Notes under the pieces: model-generated | Databases searched by the model: none | What the model was told of the DNA's origin: nothing | Seen by the model: the letters and a program-made list of their open reading frames with translations, nothing else | Assembly (NCBI RefSeq): GCF_000359125.1 | Contig: NZ_CAAF010000021.1 | Coordinates: 43,789-107,788, forward strand | DNA from: Mesorhizobium sp. STM 4661 | Lineage (GTDB): Bacteria > Pseudomonadota > Alphaproteobacteria > Rhizobiales > Rhizobiaceae | Direction of reading: 5' to 3' | DNA length: 64,000 bases | Shown: positions 15,869 to 24,188 of the stretch, piece by piece | How positions within the stretch are numbered: position 1 is the first letter of the stretch | Layout: the number at the start of each line of letters is the position of its first letter | Program-made: the position numbers and the translations under genes

Positions 15869-17404
15869 TCACTTCGACAGATCCTCCAGCGGCATCGATA
15901 TTTCAGCGAACACGCCTTCGGGCCGGTATTGGTGGATCACTTCGCTGGAGAGGACCTTGGCCAGGCTGCGGCGGATCAGGATCGAGCCGAAGCCGTGACG
16001 TTCGGGCGGGGCGACCTCAGGGCCGCCGCTCTCGCGCCAGGTCAGCACAAGGCGTCGCGTGCCTCTCTTGCCCAGGGTCTTCCAATCGAGATCGACCTTG
16101 CCCGAAGGCGCCGACAGCGATCCGTATTGCAGCGCATTGCTGGCCAGTTCGTGCAGGATCAGGCCCAGCCCAACCGCCTGGTCGGGTGAAAGCAGGAGGT
16201 CGGCGCCCGAGATTGTCATGCGCGGCTGTTGGACGCTGTCGAACGGCTTCACTTCGATCTGCACGAGCTCGCGAATGCCGATGCCGCGCCACTCACGGTC
16301 GGATAGGAGGTTGTGGGCGGCGCCCAGCGCCTGCAGCCTGGCGCCGAAAGCCTGGAGGAATTCGCTCGGGTGACGGGCGTGGCGAACGGTCTGCGTTGCC
16401 AGCGCCTGCACCGTCGCCAGCGTGTTCTTAACGCGGTGGTTCAGCTCGCGCAGCAGCAGCCGTTGCCGTTCGTCGCCGAGCTTGCGTTCGCTGATGTCGT
16501 AATTGACGCCGAAGATCAGCGTCGGCTTGCCGTCGCCATCGCGCTCGATGACACGGCCGCGCGTGGCGATCCATCGCGGCGGATCGAAGCCTTTGACGCG
16601 GTATTCGCCGAAATAGTCGTCGCTGCCGGTCAGCGCGTCGCGGAAGCGCGTCTCCGTCTGGTAGACGTCGCGCGGGTCGATGGCGGTCAGGATGTCGCGC
16701 GCCTTGAGCCGGTTCGAACGCGGCAGATTGAACAGCTCGGACAAGAGAACATCGCATTCGATGACGTCGGTGCGGATGTCCCAGGCCCAGCTGGCGAGCG
16801 AGGCAGCGTCAAGGGCGATGGCGCGGCGCTTTTCCTCACGCGCAAGCGCGGCCTCGGCAACGGCGGCGTCGCGGGTGGCATCCTTCAGCACGAACAGGCT
16901 GGCAGCGAGGCCGGCGAGCGCCTTCAACTGGCCGAGTTGGGCAGGAGATGGAAACGAGCGCGGCTTGCGGTCGAGCACGCAGAGTGTGCCGATCCGCGCG
17001 CCGGCCACCACCATCGGCGCGCCCGCATAGAAGCGGACATGGTGCGCGCCGGTGACTAGCGGATTGGCTGAGAAGCGGGGATCGACGGCTGCATCGGTCA
17101 CCACCAATGGTTTGTCGCCTGCGGCGATGGCATGGGCGCAGAAGGAAATGTCGGTCGCTGTCTCCGTCTCATCCAGCCCGACACAGGATTTGAACCATTG
17201 CCGCTCGGCATCGAGCAGCGTGACCAGCGCGATGGGCGCTTGCATCGCCGCTGCGGCAAGTCGGCTGATCCGGTCGAAGTCAGGATCGACGGCCGTGTCG
17301 AGCGCGTCGAGGCCGTGAAGCACGGCAAGCCGGTCGGCATCCTCGACGGCGCGACGGACGCTGGCCGGCAGTGCCGGCATTTTCTGGACTCGCTTATCCA
17401 CCAA
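15869..17404 (-). CDS. GAF-PAS-HWE sensor histidine kinase
   Basis: 511 soluble residues. An N-terminal GAF domain (about 35-170; DISFCAHAI, RFYAGAPM, IGTLCVLD) is followed by a PAS domain with PAC (about 195-310). The HWE kinase has the acceptor in RELNHRVKN (about 325), ALGAAHNLLSDREWRG, N-box HELASNALQYG and TWRESGG. The start is GTG at 17404. It converges with the DUF883 operon, ending two bases from it. It is probably another input to PhyR. No EcfG promoter was found upstream. Confidence 0.87.
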   Translation of the reverse strand: MVDKRVQKMPALPASVRRAVEDADRLAVLHGLDALDTAVDPDFDRISRLAAAAMQAPIALVTLLDAERQWFKSCVGLDETETATDISFCAHAIAAGDKPLVVTDAAVDPRFSANPLVTGAHHVRFYAGAPMVVAGARIGTLCVLDRKPRSFPSPAQLGQLKALAGLAASLFVLKDATRDAAVAEAALAREEKRRAIALDAASLASWAWDIRTDVIECDVLLSELFNLPRSNRLKARDILTAIDPRDVYQTETRFRDALTGSDDYFGEYRVKGFDPPRWIATRGRVIERDGDGKPTLIFGVNYDISERKLGDERQRLLLRELNHRVKNTLATVQALATQTVRHARHPSEFLQAFGARLQALGAAHNLLSDREWRGIGIRELVQIEVKPFDSVQQPRMTISGADLLLSPDQAVGLGLILHELASNALQYGSLSAPSGKVDLDWKTLGKRGTRRLVLTWRESGGPEVAPPERHGFGSILIRRSLAKVLSSEVIHQYRPEGVFAEISMPLEDLSK

Positions 17405-17455
17405 GCCCCCAAATTCGCCGGCCTGCCGTCATCGCCGCCATGAGCTGTTGTCTCA

Positions 17456-17480
17456 GGAACTTTCGTAGCAGGGAATCGTT
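17456..17480 (+). promoter_or_regulatory. EcfG-type promoter of the 58-aa membrane protein
   Basis: GGAAC (17456-17460), 16 bases, CGTT (17477-17480), 52 bases before the ATG at 17532. Confidence 0.8.
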
Positions 17481-17531
17481 ACCGGACAATGCCTTGCCAG
17501 ACGTCGCCGCCAACCCACAGGGAGGCCAAAC

Positions 17532-17708
17532 ATGGCCAAGATCATTCCTGGAGACAAAGCCCGTCAAGGGCGGTGGGGTCGTCATGGTTTGCGTATCTTG
17601 ATCGCCGCATTGCTTCTGGCTTTCATTGCCTGGGGTATCGCCGAAATCTATGGCGAGATGATCGACAAGACGCCGACAGCCGAACAGGGCGAGCCTCCCA
17701 AAGGCTGA
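17532..17708 (+). CDS. 58-aa single-pass membrane protein, stress-promoter controlled
   Basis: ATG at 17532 after AGGGAGGCCAAAC. The protein starts MAKIIPGDKARQGRWGRHG, continues with one hydrophobic helix (about 20-39) and ends in an acidic tail (EQGEPPKG). The frame is unbroken for 58 codons to TGA. A strong ribosome site plus a perfect EcfG promoter make it a convincing gene. I recognise no named family. Confidence 0.75.
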   Translation: MAKIIPGDKARQGRWGRHGLRILIAALLLAFIAWGIAEIYGEMIDKTPTAEQGEPPKG

Positions 17709-17737
17709 AGCCTGGCAATTGATCGTGCCGGCCTGCA

Positions 17738-18658
17738 TCACGCGGCCTTCGCCTGGGCAGAACGCACCGGAACCAGAACGTTCAGCGCGCCGGGATGGAT
17801 TTCGATCGTCGTTTCGCGATCAAGTCCGCCCAGCTCGCCATCCATGACGGCGCGGAATTTCCTTCCCGCCGAGTGGATTTTCAGAACGACCCGGTCAGCC
17901 TGATGGATTTCGACATGCTGGCTGGCGCGCCATCTGCCGCGCGCGATGTCGAAGAGGAACCTGACCAGCTCGCCGCGCTGCTGCGCCACCGTGACATAGA
18001 TGCCGAGAACGCCGCCGGCCGGATTGTCGGCATAGGGCAGGTGGCCCTCACCAAACAGATTGTTGGTGACGCCGATGCCGGTGGTGCGCGTCACGATCTC
18101 GGCCTCGCCGATGACCAGGGTCACCTTCATGGCCGACGGATTCTTGATCGTCGCCCAGGCGGCCCGCGCGGAGGCCTGCATCTTTCCCAACCGAGATCCG
18201 AATTCCATGTTCTGGCGTAGCTGCACCATTCTGGCATGCAGGCCGATCGAGAACTGATGCACGAATGGCTGGCCGTTGGCGGTTGCCACATCGACCGCGA
18301 TCACCTCGCCGTCGGCAAAGGACTTCACCGCTGCGTCAAGCGTCTGCGGGATGCCGAGCCCGCGCGCAAACAGGTTCATGGTGCCGGCGGACAATATGGC
18401 AAGCGCCTTCTTCCCGCCCATCAACCGCGCTGCCGCGGCCGAAATGGTGCCGTCGCCGCCACCGGCCAGCACAATGTCGACGCTGCGTTTGGAAGCGATG
18501 CTGTCCAGGGTCGCGACGATGTCCTTGCCGGCAACGATGTCGATATCGATGGAGTGACCAGCGGCCTCCAGCGTCCGGCGCATCTGGTCCGAAAAGGCGG
18601 AAAGATCGGTGGTCCGCAAGGTGCCGCCGTCCCGGTTCAGCACCGCTGCAAATCGCAT
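17738..18658 (-). CDS. Diacylglycerol/lipid kinase family protein (YegS/DgkB-like)
   Basis: 306 residues. The DAGK catalytic domain has the nucleotide loop LAGGGDGTISAAA (near residue 62) and SAGTMNLFARGLGIP in the first third. The C-terminal lobe has DGELGG. Such enzymes phosphorylate diacylglycerol or related lipids at the inner face of the membrane. ATG 18658 is chosen because GGAGTGGGGA precedes it; upstream in-frame starts at 18670 and 18709 lack a site. A perfect EcfG promoter lies 59 bases upstream. Confidence 0.85.
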   Translation of the reverse strand: MRFAAVLNRDGGTLRTTDLSAFSDQMRRTLEAAGHSIDIDIVAGKDIVATLDSIASKRSVDIVLAGGGDGTISAAAARLMGGKKALAILSAGTMNLFARGLGIPQTLDAAVKSFADGEVIAVDVATANGQPFVHQFSIGLHARMVQLRQNMEFGSRLGKMQASARAAWATIKNPSAMKVTLVIGEAEIVTRTTGIGVTNNLFGEGHLPYADNPAGGVLGIYVTVAQQRGELVRFLFDIARGRWRASQHVEIHQADRVVLKIHSAGRKFRAVMDGELGGLDRETTIEIHPGALNVLVPVRSAQAKAA

Positions 18659-18716
18659 TCCCCACTCCATTTCTACCGGCTGCGCCGGGCAACCCGCCAA
18701 GCCAGCCACAGGCTGG

Positions 18717-18741
18717 AACGGGGTGGCCTAAAAAAGGTTCC
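18717..18741 (-). promoter_or_regulatory. EcfG-type promoter of the lipid kinase
   Basis: Minus strand GGAAC (18741-18737), 16 bases, CGTT (18720-18717). Confidence 0.83.
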
Positions 18742-18831
18742 GCAACCCCTGACGAAATCCAAGAGCAAATTCTACCGGGCTGACGCAGGGTTAGGTCTGA
18801 TTCAGCGCATTCTTCACGACAACGTTTTTTC

Positions 18832-18856
18832 GGAACAACAGCGTGCTCACGACGTT
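18832..18856 (+). promoter_or_regulatory. EcfG-type promoter of the PRC-barrel gene
   Basis: GGAAC (18832-18836), 16 bases, CGTT (18853-18856). With the minus-strand site at 18717-18741 it forms a divergent pair of stress promoters. Confidence 0.83.
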
Positions 18857-18942
18857 GTGAACATGTAGAGATGCCGCGTCCCTCCCGGCAGCGTTCCAAG
18901 CGGGCGCGGCGTGCATGAAATCACGCATGAGGAGAGATGGTC

Positions 18943-20286
18943 ATGGTTCGCACCCTTTTTGCCACGACGGCACTCGCCACGCTGATTGCCACGGGCGCTT
19001 ATGCACAGTCGGCGACAACGCCTGCGGAGGCGCAGGCGCCCACCACCCAGGAAACCGCCCCGGTCGTGCAGCGCGCCGAGGGCAGCCTCGCCACCAACAT
19101 CATCGGTGAATCGGTCTACAATGGCACGGGTGACGATGCCCAGAATATCGGCATGGTCAGCGATGTCGTGTTCGACGAAACTGGCCAGGCGAAATCCGCT
19201 GTCATTGGGGTTGGCGGTTTCCTCGGCATAGGCGCCAAGAACATCGCTTTCGATTATGGCAAGCTGCAATGGGTCGAAAGGAATGGCGACCGCTGGCTGG
19301 TCGCCCGGACGACAAAGGAGGAGTTGACGGCGCAGCCGGAATTCGACCGCGAGCCTTACGATCCGGCCCCTGCGGCCTCGACCGACGCCGCGACGCCGGC
19401 GGAACCCTCGGCCTCCGGCGACAGCGCGCAAGGCGGACCGCCGGCGCCCGTCGACATGAATGCCGCACCGGCTGAACCGGTGAAGCGCGCCGAGGGTAAT
19501 CTCGCCACCAACATCATCGGTGAAACCGTCTATAACGGGACTGGCGACGATGCCCAGAATATTGGCGACGTCAACGATATCGTGCTGACCAAGGAGGGCA
19601 AGGCCGACTCGCTTGTTATCGGCGTTGGCGGGTTCCTCGGCATGGGCGAAAAGAGCGTCGCTTATCCTTTCGACAAGGCTGCCTGGGCAGAGAAGAACGG
19701 CGATCGCTGGCTGGTGGCCGAGACCACCGAGGACGAACTGCGGGCGCTGCCGGACTTCAACCGCAAGGCCTATGATCCAGCTCCGGCGACCATGGCATCC
19801 AACGACGCCACATCGCCTGCCCCGATGGCTGCCGCTCCGGCTGACACCGCTGCCCCGGCCCCGATGGACAAGACGGTTGAGGCCCCGGCTGCGGCAACGC
19901 CTGATGCGAAGACGACCGACCCCACTCAAACCGCGGCGATCGACAAGTCGGCGCTGACCGAGGTGCCGGTAGGTGAAATTCGCGGCGACGACCTGAAAGG
20001 CACCACCGTCTACGGCGCCAATGACGCCAAGGTCGGCGAGATCGGCGATGTCGTGCCGGCGCCCGACGGCAAGACCGACGCGGTGATCGTCGATGTCGGC
20101 GGTTTCCTCGGCATCGGCGAGAAGCAAGTGGCGGTCGGCATGGACAACCTCAAATTCATGACCGACAAGGATGGGAAGAAGTATCTCTACACCGCCTTTA
20201 CCAAGGAACAGCTCGAGGCACAGGCCGCCTACGACAAGGGCAGCTATGCCGAGAAGCGCGACGCGCAGCGCCTGATCGTGCGCTAG
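18943..20286 (+). CDS. Exported protein with three PRC-barrel domains
   Basis: 447 residues from ATG 18943. This start is preferred over 18937 because GAGGAG then sits eight bases upstream. A signal peptide ends at AYA-QS. Three PRC-barrel repeats follow, the first two nearly identical (LATNIIGE.VYNGTGDDAQNIG; VIGVGGFLG), separated by Ala/Pro-rich linkers. PRC barrels are small beta barrels used in RNA, photosystem and envelope proteins. Exported rhizobial ones are often stress-induced, and this one has a perfect EcfG promoter. Confidence 0.85.
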   Translation: MVRTLFATTALATLIATGAYAQSATTPAEAQAPTTQETAPVVQRAEGSLATNIIGESVYNGTGDDAQNIGMVSDVVFDETGQAKSAVIGVGGFLGIGAKNIAFDYGKLQWVERNGDRWLVARTTKEELTAQPEFDREPYDPAPAASTDAATPAEPSASGDSAQGGPPAPVDMNAAPAEPVKRAEGNLATNIIGETVYNGTGDDAQNIGDVNDIVLTKEGKADSLVIGVGGFLGMGEKSVAYPFDKAAWAEKNGDRWLVAETTEDELRALPDFNRKAYDPAPATMASNDATSPAPMAAAPADTAAPAPMDKTVEAPAAATPDAKTTDPTQTAAIDKSALTEVPVGEIRGDDLKGTTVYGANDAKVGEIGDVVPAPDGKTDAVIVDVGGFLGIGEKQVAVGMDNLKFMTDKDGKKYLYTAFTKEQLEAQAAYDKGSYAEKRDAQRLIVR

Positions 20287-20302
20287 TTCGTTCCAGCGAC
20301 GA

Positions 20303-20335
20303 AAAGGCCCGCACCGGCAACGGTGCGGGCTTTTT
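20303..20335. terminator. Rho-independent terminator, probably bidirectional
   Basis: A 10-base perfect stem GCCCGCACCG / CGGTGCGGGC with loop GCAA, flanked by AAAAG and TTTTT. It lies between the convergent PRC-barrel and sulfatase genes and touches the sulfatase stop codon. Confidence 0.92.
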
Positions 20336-21960
20336 CATGCCTGGAAAGGTGGCAGCCCGGCAACATGGCCGGCAACGCCATCCCCGGTCAGTTCGGCAAG
20401 CGCCAGCGATTGATCGAGATGCTCGGCGCGCCAGGCGAGCAACCTTTCGGCAAGCTCCAGCCGCACCGGCAGGTAGCCAGGGTCGGCGGCGACGTTGTTC
20501 AGCTCGCCTGCATCCTTCTCCAGGTCGAACAGCAGCGGCGGCAGGCCGCCGCCGAAATGCACATATTTGAATTTTTCCGTGCGGATGACGGCGAGATTGC
20601 ACTGGCGCGAAGCGATGCCGAAATGCCGTTCGGCCTCGCCTTCGGCGATCGAGCGGAAATCGAATTCCCAATGCGCGGCATCGCGCCAGTCCCCAGGCGC
20701 CTCGTTATCGAGGAATGGCTTTAGCGAGCGTCCGTCGAGATGCGGCGGCGGGTCCTCTCCGAGCAGGTCGAGCAGCGTCGGCAGTATGTCCACAGCCTCG
20801 GTGAAGCGATCGACGCCAGTGCCGGTCGCCTTGGGGCGGCGCGGGTCGCGGACGATCAGCGGGATATGGTAACTGCTGTCGAAGAAGCCACCCTTGCCCA
20901 GCATGAAATGGTCGCCCATCATCTCGGCATGGTCGGAGGTCAGCACGATGATGGTGTCGTCCCATGCACCGGCCGTCTTGACCGCTCGCCAGATACGGCC
21001 AAGCTGCGCGTCGACTTCCGAGATCATGCCATAATAGAGCGCGCGGACGCGGCGGAAATTGTCGTCGCCCCAGTCGCGCACCTTGCCCTTTGCGCCGGGG
21101 CGGAAGTTTGTCCGCTTCTGCCGGCCAAGGTCATAAGCGAGATAGGGATGGCTCTCCGCCTCGGCCTGCCAATTCTCGGCACGGCGGAAAGCAGGACCAT
21201 CGGCGAAATCGTACATCGTGTTGTAAGGTTCCGGCACGATGAAGGGTGGGTGCGGGCTGATGAAGGAAAGATGCGCGCACCACGGCGCATCGCGCTCCTG
21301 CTCGCCGAGCCAGCGGACGAATTCGCCGGTCAGGAAGGCCGTGGGCGTCTCGTCCTTCGAATAGACTGGCGGTGCGTTGGTGACGGTGCTGCTGATGCTG
21401 CCCGCTTCACCCGCCGGCCGATGGATATCGGGAGAGCCGGCGCTGGCATCGACGCCGCGTAGTTTGAGCCAAGACAGCCATGGCTTCTGGTGCTCCGGCA
21501 AAAACTGGCGCACGGTGAAGCCGGGCAGCACGCCTTCATAGCTCCTCAGCGCCGGGTCGCCCGGCGTCAGGTTGCGCGGATCGAGCGACACGTCGGTGTA
21601 GCCGAACAGGGTCGGATCGTAGCCAAGTCCGCGCAAGGACAGCGCGATGTTGCGGTGACGGGCGTCGAGCGGCGTGCCATTGCGGCAAACGCGGTTGTTC
21701 ATCTGGTAGAGGCCGGTGTAGAGGCATGCGCGCGCCGGCGAGCAAGGCGCCGCGCCGCCATAGTGCCGGCGAAACAGAACGCCCTCGGCGGCCAGCGCAT
21801 CGGCGTTCGGCGTCCTCACCACTTTGTGGCCCGCAGCCGACAGGCAGTCGCCGCGCCACTGGTCGCAGCTGATCAGGAGAACATTCGGGTGTCTGCCTTT
21901 TCTGGCCAATCCTGTATCCTCAACGTGGTCCGCTTCGCCGCTCAAGGAGCCGAATTTCAA
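20335..21960 (-). CDS. Sulfatase-family hydrolase (Cys-type)
   Basis: 541 residues of the alkaline-phosphatase/sulfatase superfamily. The metal-binding start ISCDQWRGD and the sulfatase signature CSPARACLYTG (Cys near residue 73) are present. That Cys must be converted to formylglycine for activity, so a maturase elsewhere is implied. There is no signal peptide, suggesting a cytoplasmic enzyme. It could be an arylsulfatase, choline-sulfatase-like enzyme or phosphonate monoester hydrolase; the substrate cannot be told. The start is TTG at 21960 with GAGG 14 bases upstream; a TTG a little downstream is possible. Confidence 0.85.
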   Translation of the reverse strand: MKFGSLSGEADHVEDTGLARKGRHPNVLLISCDQWRGDCLSAAGHKVVRTPNADALAAEGVLFRRHYGGAAPCSPARACLYTGLYQMNNRVCRNGTPLDARHRNIALSLRGLGYDPTLFGYTDVSLDPRNLTPGDPALRSYEGVLPGFTVRQFLPEHQKPWLSWLKLRGVDASAGSPDIHRPAGEAGSISSTVTNAPPVYSKDETPTAFLTGEFVRWLGEQERDAPWCAHLSFISPHPPFIVPEPYNTMYDFADGPAFRRAENWQAEAESHPYLAYDLGRQKRTNFRPGAKGKVRDWGDDNFRRVRALYYGMISEVDAQLGRIWRAVKTAGAWDDTIIVLTSDHAEMMGDHFMLGKGGFFDSSYHIPLIVRDPRRPKATGTGVDRFTEAVDILPTLLDLLGEDPPPHLDGRSLKPFLDNEAPGDWRDAAHWEFDFRSIAEGEAERHFGIASRQCNLAVIRTEKFKYVHFGGGLPPLLFDLEKDAGELNNVAADPGYLPVRLELAERLLAWRAEHLDQSLALAELTGDGVAGHVAGLPPFQA

Positions 21961-22047
21961 CGGGGATGCAACCTCGTCGCCTTTGCAAAATGGTGAACAA
22001 AAATCATCACACTGTTCACTTTTAAAGCACAGTCCATTCTGTGTTTA

Positions 22048-22104
22048 CGGCCTTTGCCGCTGATGGGCGTGTCCTCATATTGAGGTGGAACAGCGGCAAG
22101 GCCG
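22048..22104. promoter_or_regulatory. Inverted-repeat leader upstream of the dioxygenase operon
   Basis: CGGCCTTTGCCGCTG (22048-22062) and CAGCGGCAAGGCCG (22091-22104) pair with one bulged base and enclose a small hairpin CCTCATATTGAGG (22073-22085). It may be an operator or a structured leader before the gene at 22132. Confidence 0.5.
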
Positions 22105-22131
22105 CATAAGGACAAAGGGAAGGAGCAAAAA

Positions 22132-23064
22132 ATGCTCGACCAGATCAAGGGCCTACATCACGTCACCTCGATGGCCAGGGACGCGCGCCAGAACAATGAA
22201 TTCTTCACCAAAAAGCTCGGCCTGCGCAGGGTCAAGAAAACCGTCAATTTCGACGCGCCCGACGTTTATCACCTCTACTACGCCGACGAGATCGGCACGC
22301 CCGGTTCGGTGATGACCTATTTCCCGTTCCCCAACATCGGCAGGGGCCGTCACGGCGTCGGCGAGGTCGGCACCACGGTCTATTCGGTGCCCGAGGGCAC
22401 GCTCGGCTATTGGGAAAAGCGTTTTGCAGATGAGGGCGTTGCCGGTCTGTCGCGCGACGAGACATTCGGCGAGAAGCGTCTTGCGTTCGCCGGTCCCGAC
22501 GGCGACGGTTTCGCGCTGGTCGAGGACAAGGCCGATATGCGCGCGCCATGGGCAAAGGGTGGTATTCCCTCGGATGAGGCGATCCGCGGGTTTCACTCCG
22601 TGGCGCTCAGATTGCGGGATGGCGGCGCCACCGAAGAACTCCTGAAATTCATGGGCTATGAGGAGGTCGACAAGGCAGGCAATGTCAGGCGGCTGACGGT
22701 GAAGAACGGCAATGGCGCCGACGTTGTCGATATCGAAACGCTGCCGGGTGCCGCCTTTGCCGATCTCGGCGCCGGCTCGGTCCACCATGTCGCCTTCGCC
22801 GTCGAGAACCGCGCCAAGCAGCTCGAGGTGCGCAAGGCGCTGATGGACACCGGCTACCAGGTGACGCCGGTGATCGATCGCGACTATTTCTGGGCGATCT
22901 ATTTCCGCACGCCGGGTGGCGTGCTGTTCGAAGTCGCCACCAACGAACCGGGCTTCGACCGCGATGAAGACACCGCCCATCTCGGCGAAGCGCTGAAGCT
23001 GCCGTCGCAGCACCAGCATCTCAGGCCCTATCTGGAAAAGCATTTGCAGAAACTGGAAGAATGA
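22132..23064 (+). CDS. Ring-cleaving dioxygenase, glyoxalase (VOC) family, MhqO/PcpA-like
   Basis: 310 residues with two vicinal-oxygen-chelate modules. The starting segment IKGLHHVTSMARDARQNNEF and later SVHHVAFAVENRAKQ carry the metal-ligand histidines, with the glutamate in GGVLFEVATNEPGF. Relatives such as MhqO and PcpA act on hydroquinone-type substrates using Fe(II). It is followed at once by an esterase and a GNAT gene, the mhqO-mhqD arrangement linked to quinone and electrophile resistance. AAGGGAAGGAGCAAAAA precedes the ATG. Confidence 0.85.
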   Translation: MLDQIKGLHHVTSMARDARQNNEFFTKKLGLRRVKKTVNFDAPDVYHLYYADEIGTPGSVMTYFPFPNIGRGRHGVGEVGTTVYSVPEGTLGYWEKRFADEGVAGLSRDETFGEKRLAFAGPDGDGFALVEDKADMRAPWAKGGIPSDEAIRGFHSVALRLRDGGATEELLKFMGYEEVDKAGNVRRLTVKNGNGADVVDIETLPGAAFADLGAGSVHHVAFAVENRAKQLEVRKALMDTGYQVTPVIDRDYFWAIYFRTPGGVLFEVATNEPGFDRDEDTAHLGEALKLPSQHQHLRPYLEKHLQKLEE

Positions 23065-23074
23065 GGATCAGCGC

Positions 23075-23698
23075 ATGCACAAGGATTCCTACATCCACAA
23101 GGTGGCGCCCGGTTCGCCGGGCGGTCCGCTGCTCTTCGTCTTCCACGGCACCGGGGCGGACGAGAGCCAGCTTCTGTCGCTCGGGCGCGACCTCGCGCCG
23201 CAAGCGACCATCGTCTCGCCGCGCGGCGATGTTTTGGAATATGGCGCCGCGCGCTTCTTCCGCCGCACCGGCGAGGGCGTCTACGACATGGCCGACCTGG
23301 CGCGGGCGACCGACAAGATGGCCGGTTTCGTCAAGGCGCATATCGAGGCGGCAAAGCCGTCATCGGTGCTGGGCCTCGGCTATTCCAACGGCGCCAACAT
23401 ACTGGCCTCGGTGGTGTTCGCGGCGCCTGATCTGTTCGATGCCACGGTGCTGATGCATCCGCTGATCCCGTTCGAGCCTGAAGTGAAGGGAAGCCTTGCC
23501 GGCTGCCGCATTCTGGTTACCGCGGGCCGGCGCGATCCGATCTGCCCGCCCAACCTGACATCACGGCTCGAAGCCTATTTGCGCGCCGATGGCGCCGATG
23601 TCACAGTGGAATGGCACGACGGCGGCCATGAGGTGCAGTCGAACGAGATCGAAGCAGCACGGCGGTTCCTTGCTGTCGCACTGGCTGAAGGAGCGTAA
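23075..23698 (+). CDS. Alpha/beta hydrolase (carboxylesterase), MhqD-like
   Basis: 207 residues with the nucleophile elbow GLGYSNGAN (Ser near 111). An acidic residue in GRRDPICP and His in HDGGHEV complete the catalytic triad. The oxyanion region FHGTGADESQ is conserved. Its size and its place ten bases after the VOC dioxygenase fit the MhqD/YodD type esterases. Probable role: hydrolysis of ring-cleavage products or quinone adducts. Confidence 0.85.
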   Translation: MHKDSYIHKVAPGSPGGPLLFVFHGTGADESQLLSLGRDLAPQATIVSPRGDVLEYGAARFFRRTGEGVYDMADLARATDKMAGFVKAHIEAAKPSSVLGLGYSNGANILASVVFAAPDLFDATVLMHPLIPFEPEVKGSLAGCRILVTAGRRDPICPPNLTSRLEAYLRADGADVTVEWHDGGHEVQSNEIEAARRFLAVALAEGA

Positions 23699-23701
23699 GC
23701 G

Positions 23702-24001
23702 ATGCCTGACCAATTGCCGGAGATCGAACTGGAGGACCGCGGCTCCAAGGGCCGCTATCTCCTGCGCGGGCCAGGTGGCGCCGAGGCGGAGATGACCTTC
23801 ACCAAGGTCGGCGAGCATCAGCTCATCATCGACCATACCGAGGTGCCGGATGTGTTTCGCGGGCAGGGCGCGGGGCTCCGTCTCGTCACCCGCGCCGTCG
23901 AGGACGCGCGCGCGGCGGGCAAGAAGATCATCCCGCTTTGTCCGTTCGCCAACGCCCAATTCCGGCGTCACCCGGAATGGGCTGACGTGCTGAAGCGATA
24001 G
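23702..24001 (+). CDS. GNAT-type N-acetyltransferase (YjdJ-like, short)
   Basis: 99 residues of the short GCN5-related fold: EMTFTKVGEHQLIIDHTEVPD, the acetyl-CoA loop FRGQGAGLRLVTRAVEDAR and a C-terminal CPFANAQFRRHPEW that matches the YjdJ/COG2388 subgroup. It starts three bases after the esterase stop, so it is the third gene of the operon. The acceptor is unknown. Confidence 0.85.
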   Translation: MPDQLPEIELEDRGSKGRYLLRGPGGAEAEMTFTKVGEHQLIIDHTEVPDVFRGQGAGLRLVTRAVEDARAAGKKIIPLCPFANAQFRRHPEWADVLKR

Positions 24002-24188
24002 GATCTCCCACAACAAGGGGAGAAGGGGGAGCCACAAAGCAGGCCGGCCAAGACTCTGGGTTCCGATGGACAGCAACAAGCGACAAAGCCGGTCTGGCAT
24101 TTGCGCAGTTCGGCCATCTTGCCTAAGTAGACAGATCATCCGCGATTTTCTTCCCGCTCGACCTGCCAACCAATCGAATGACCCCTTG

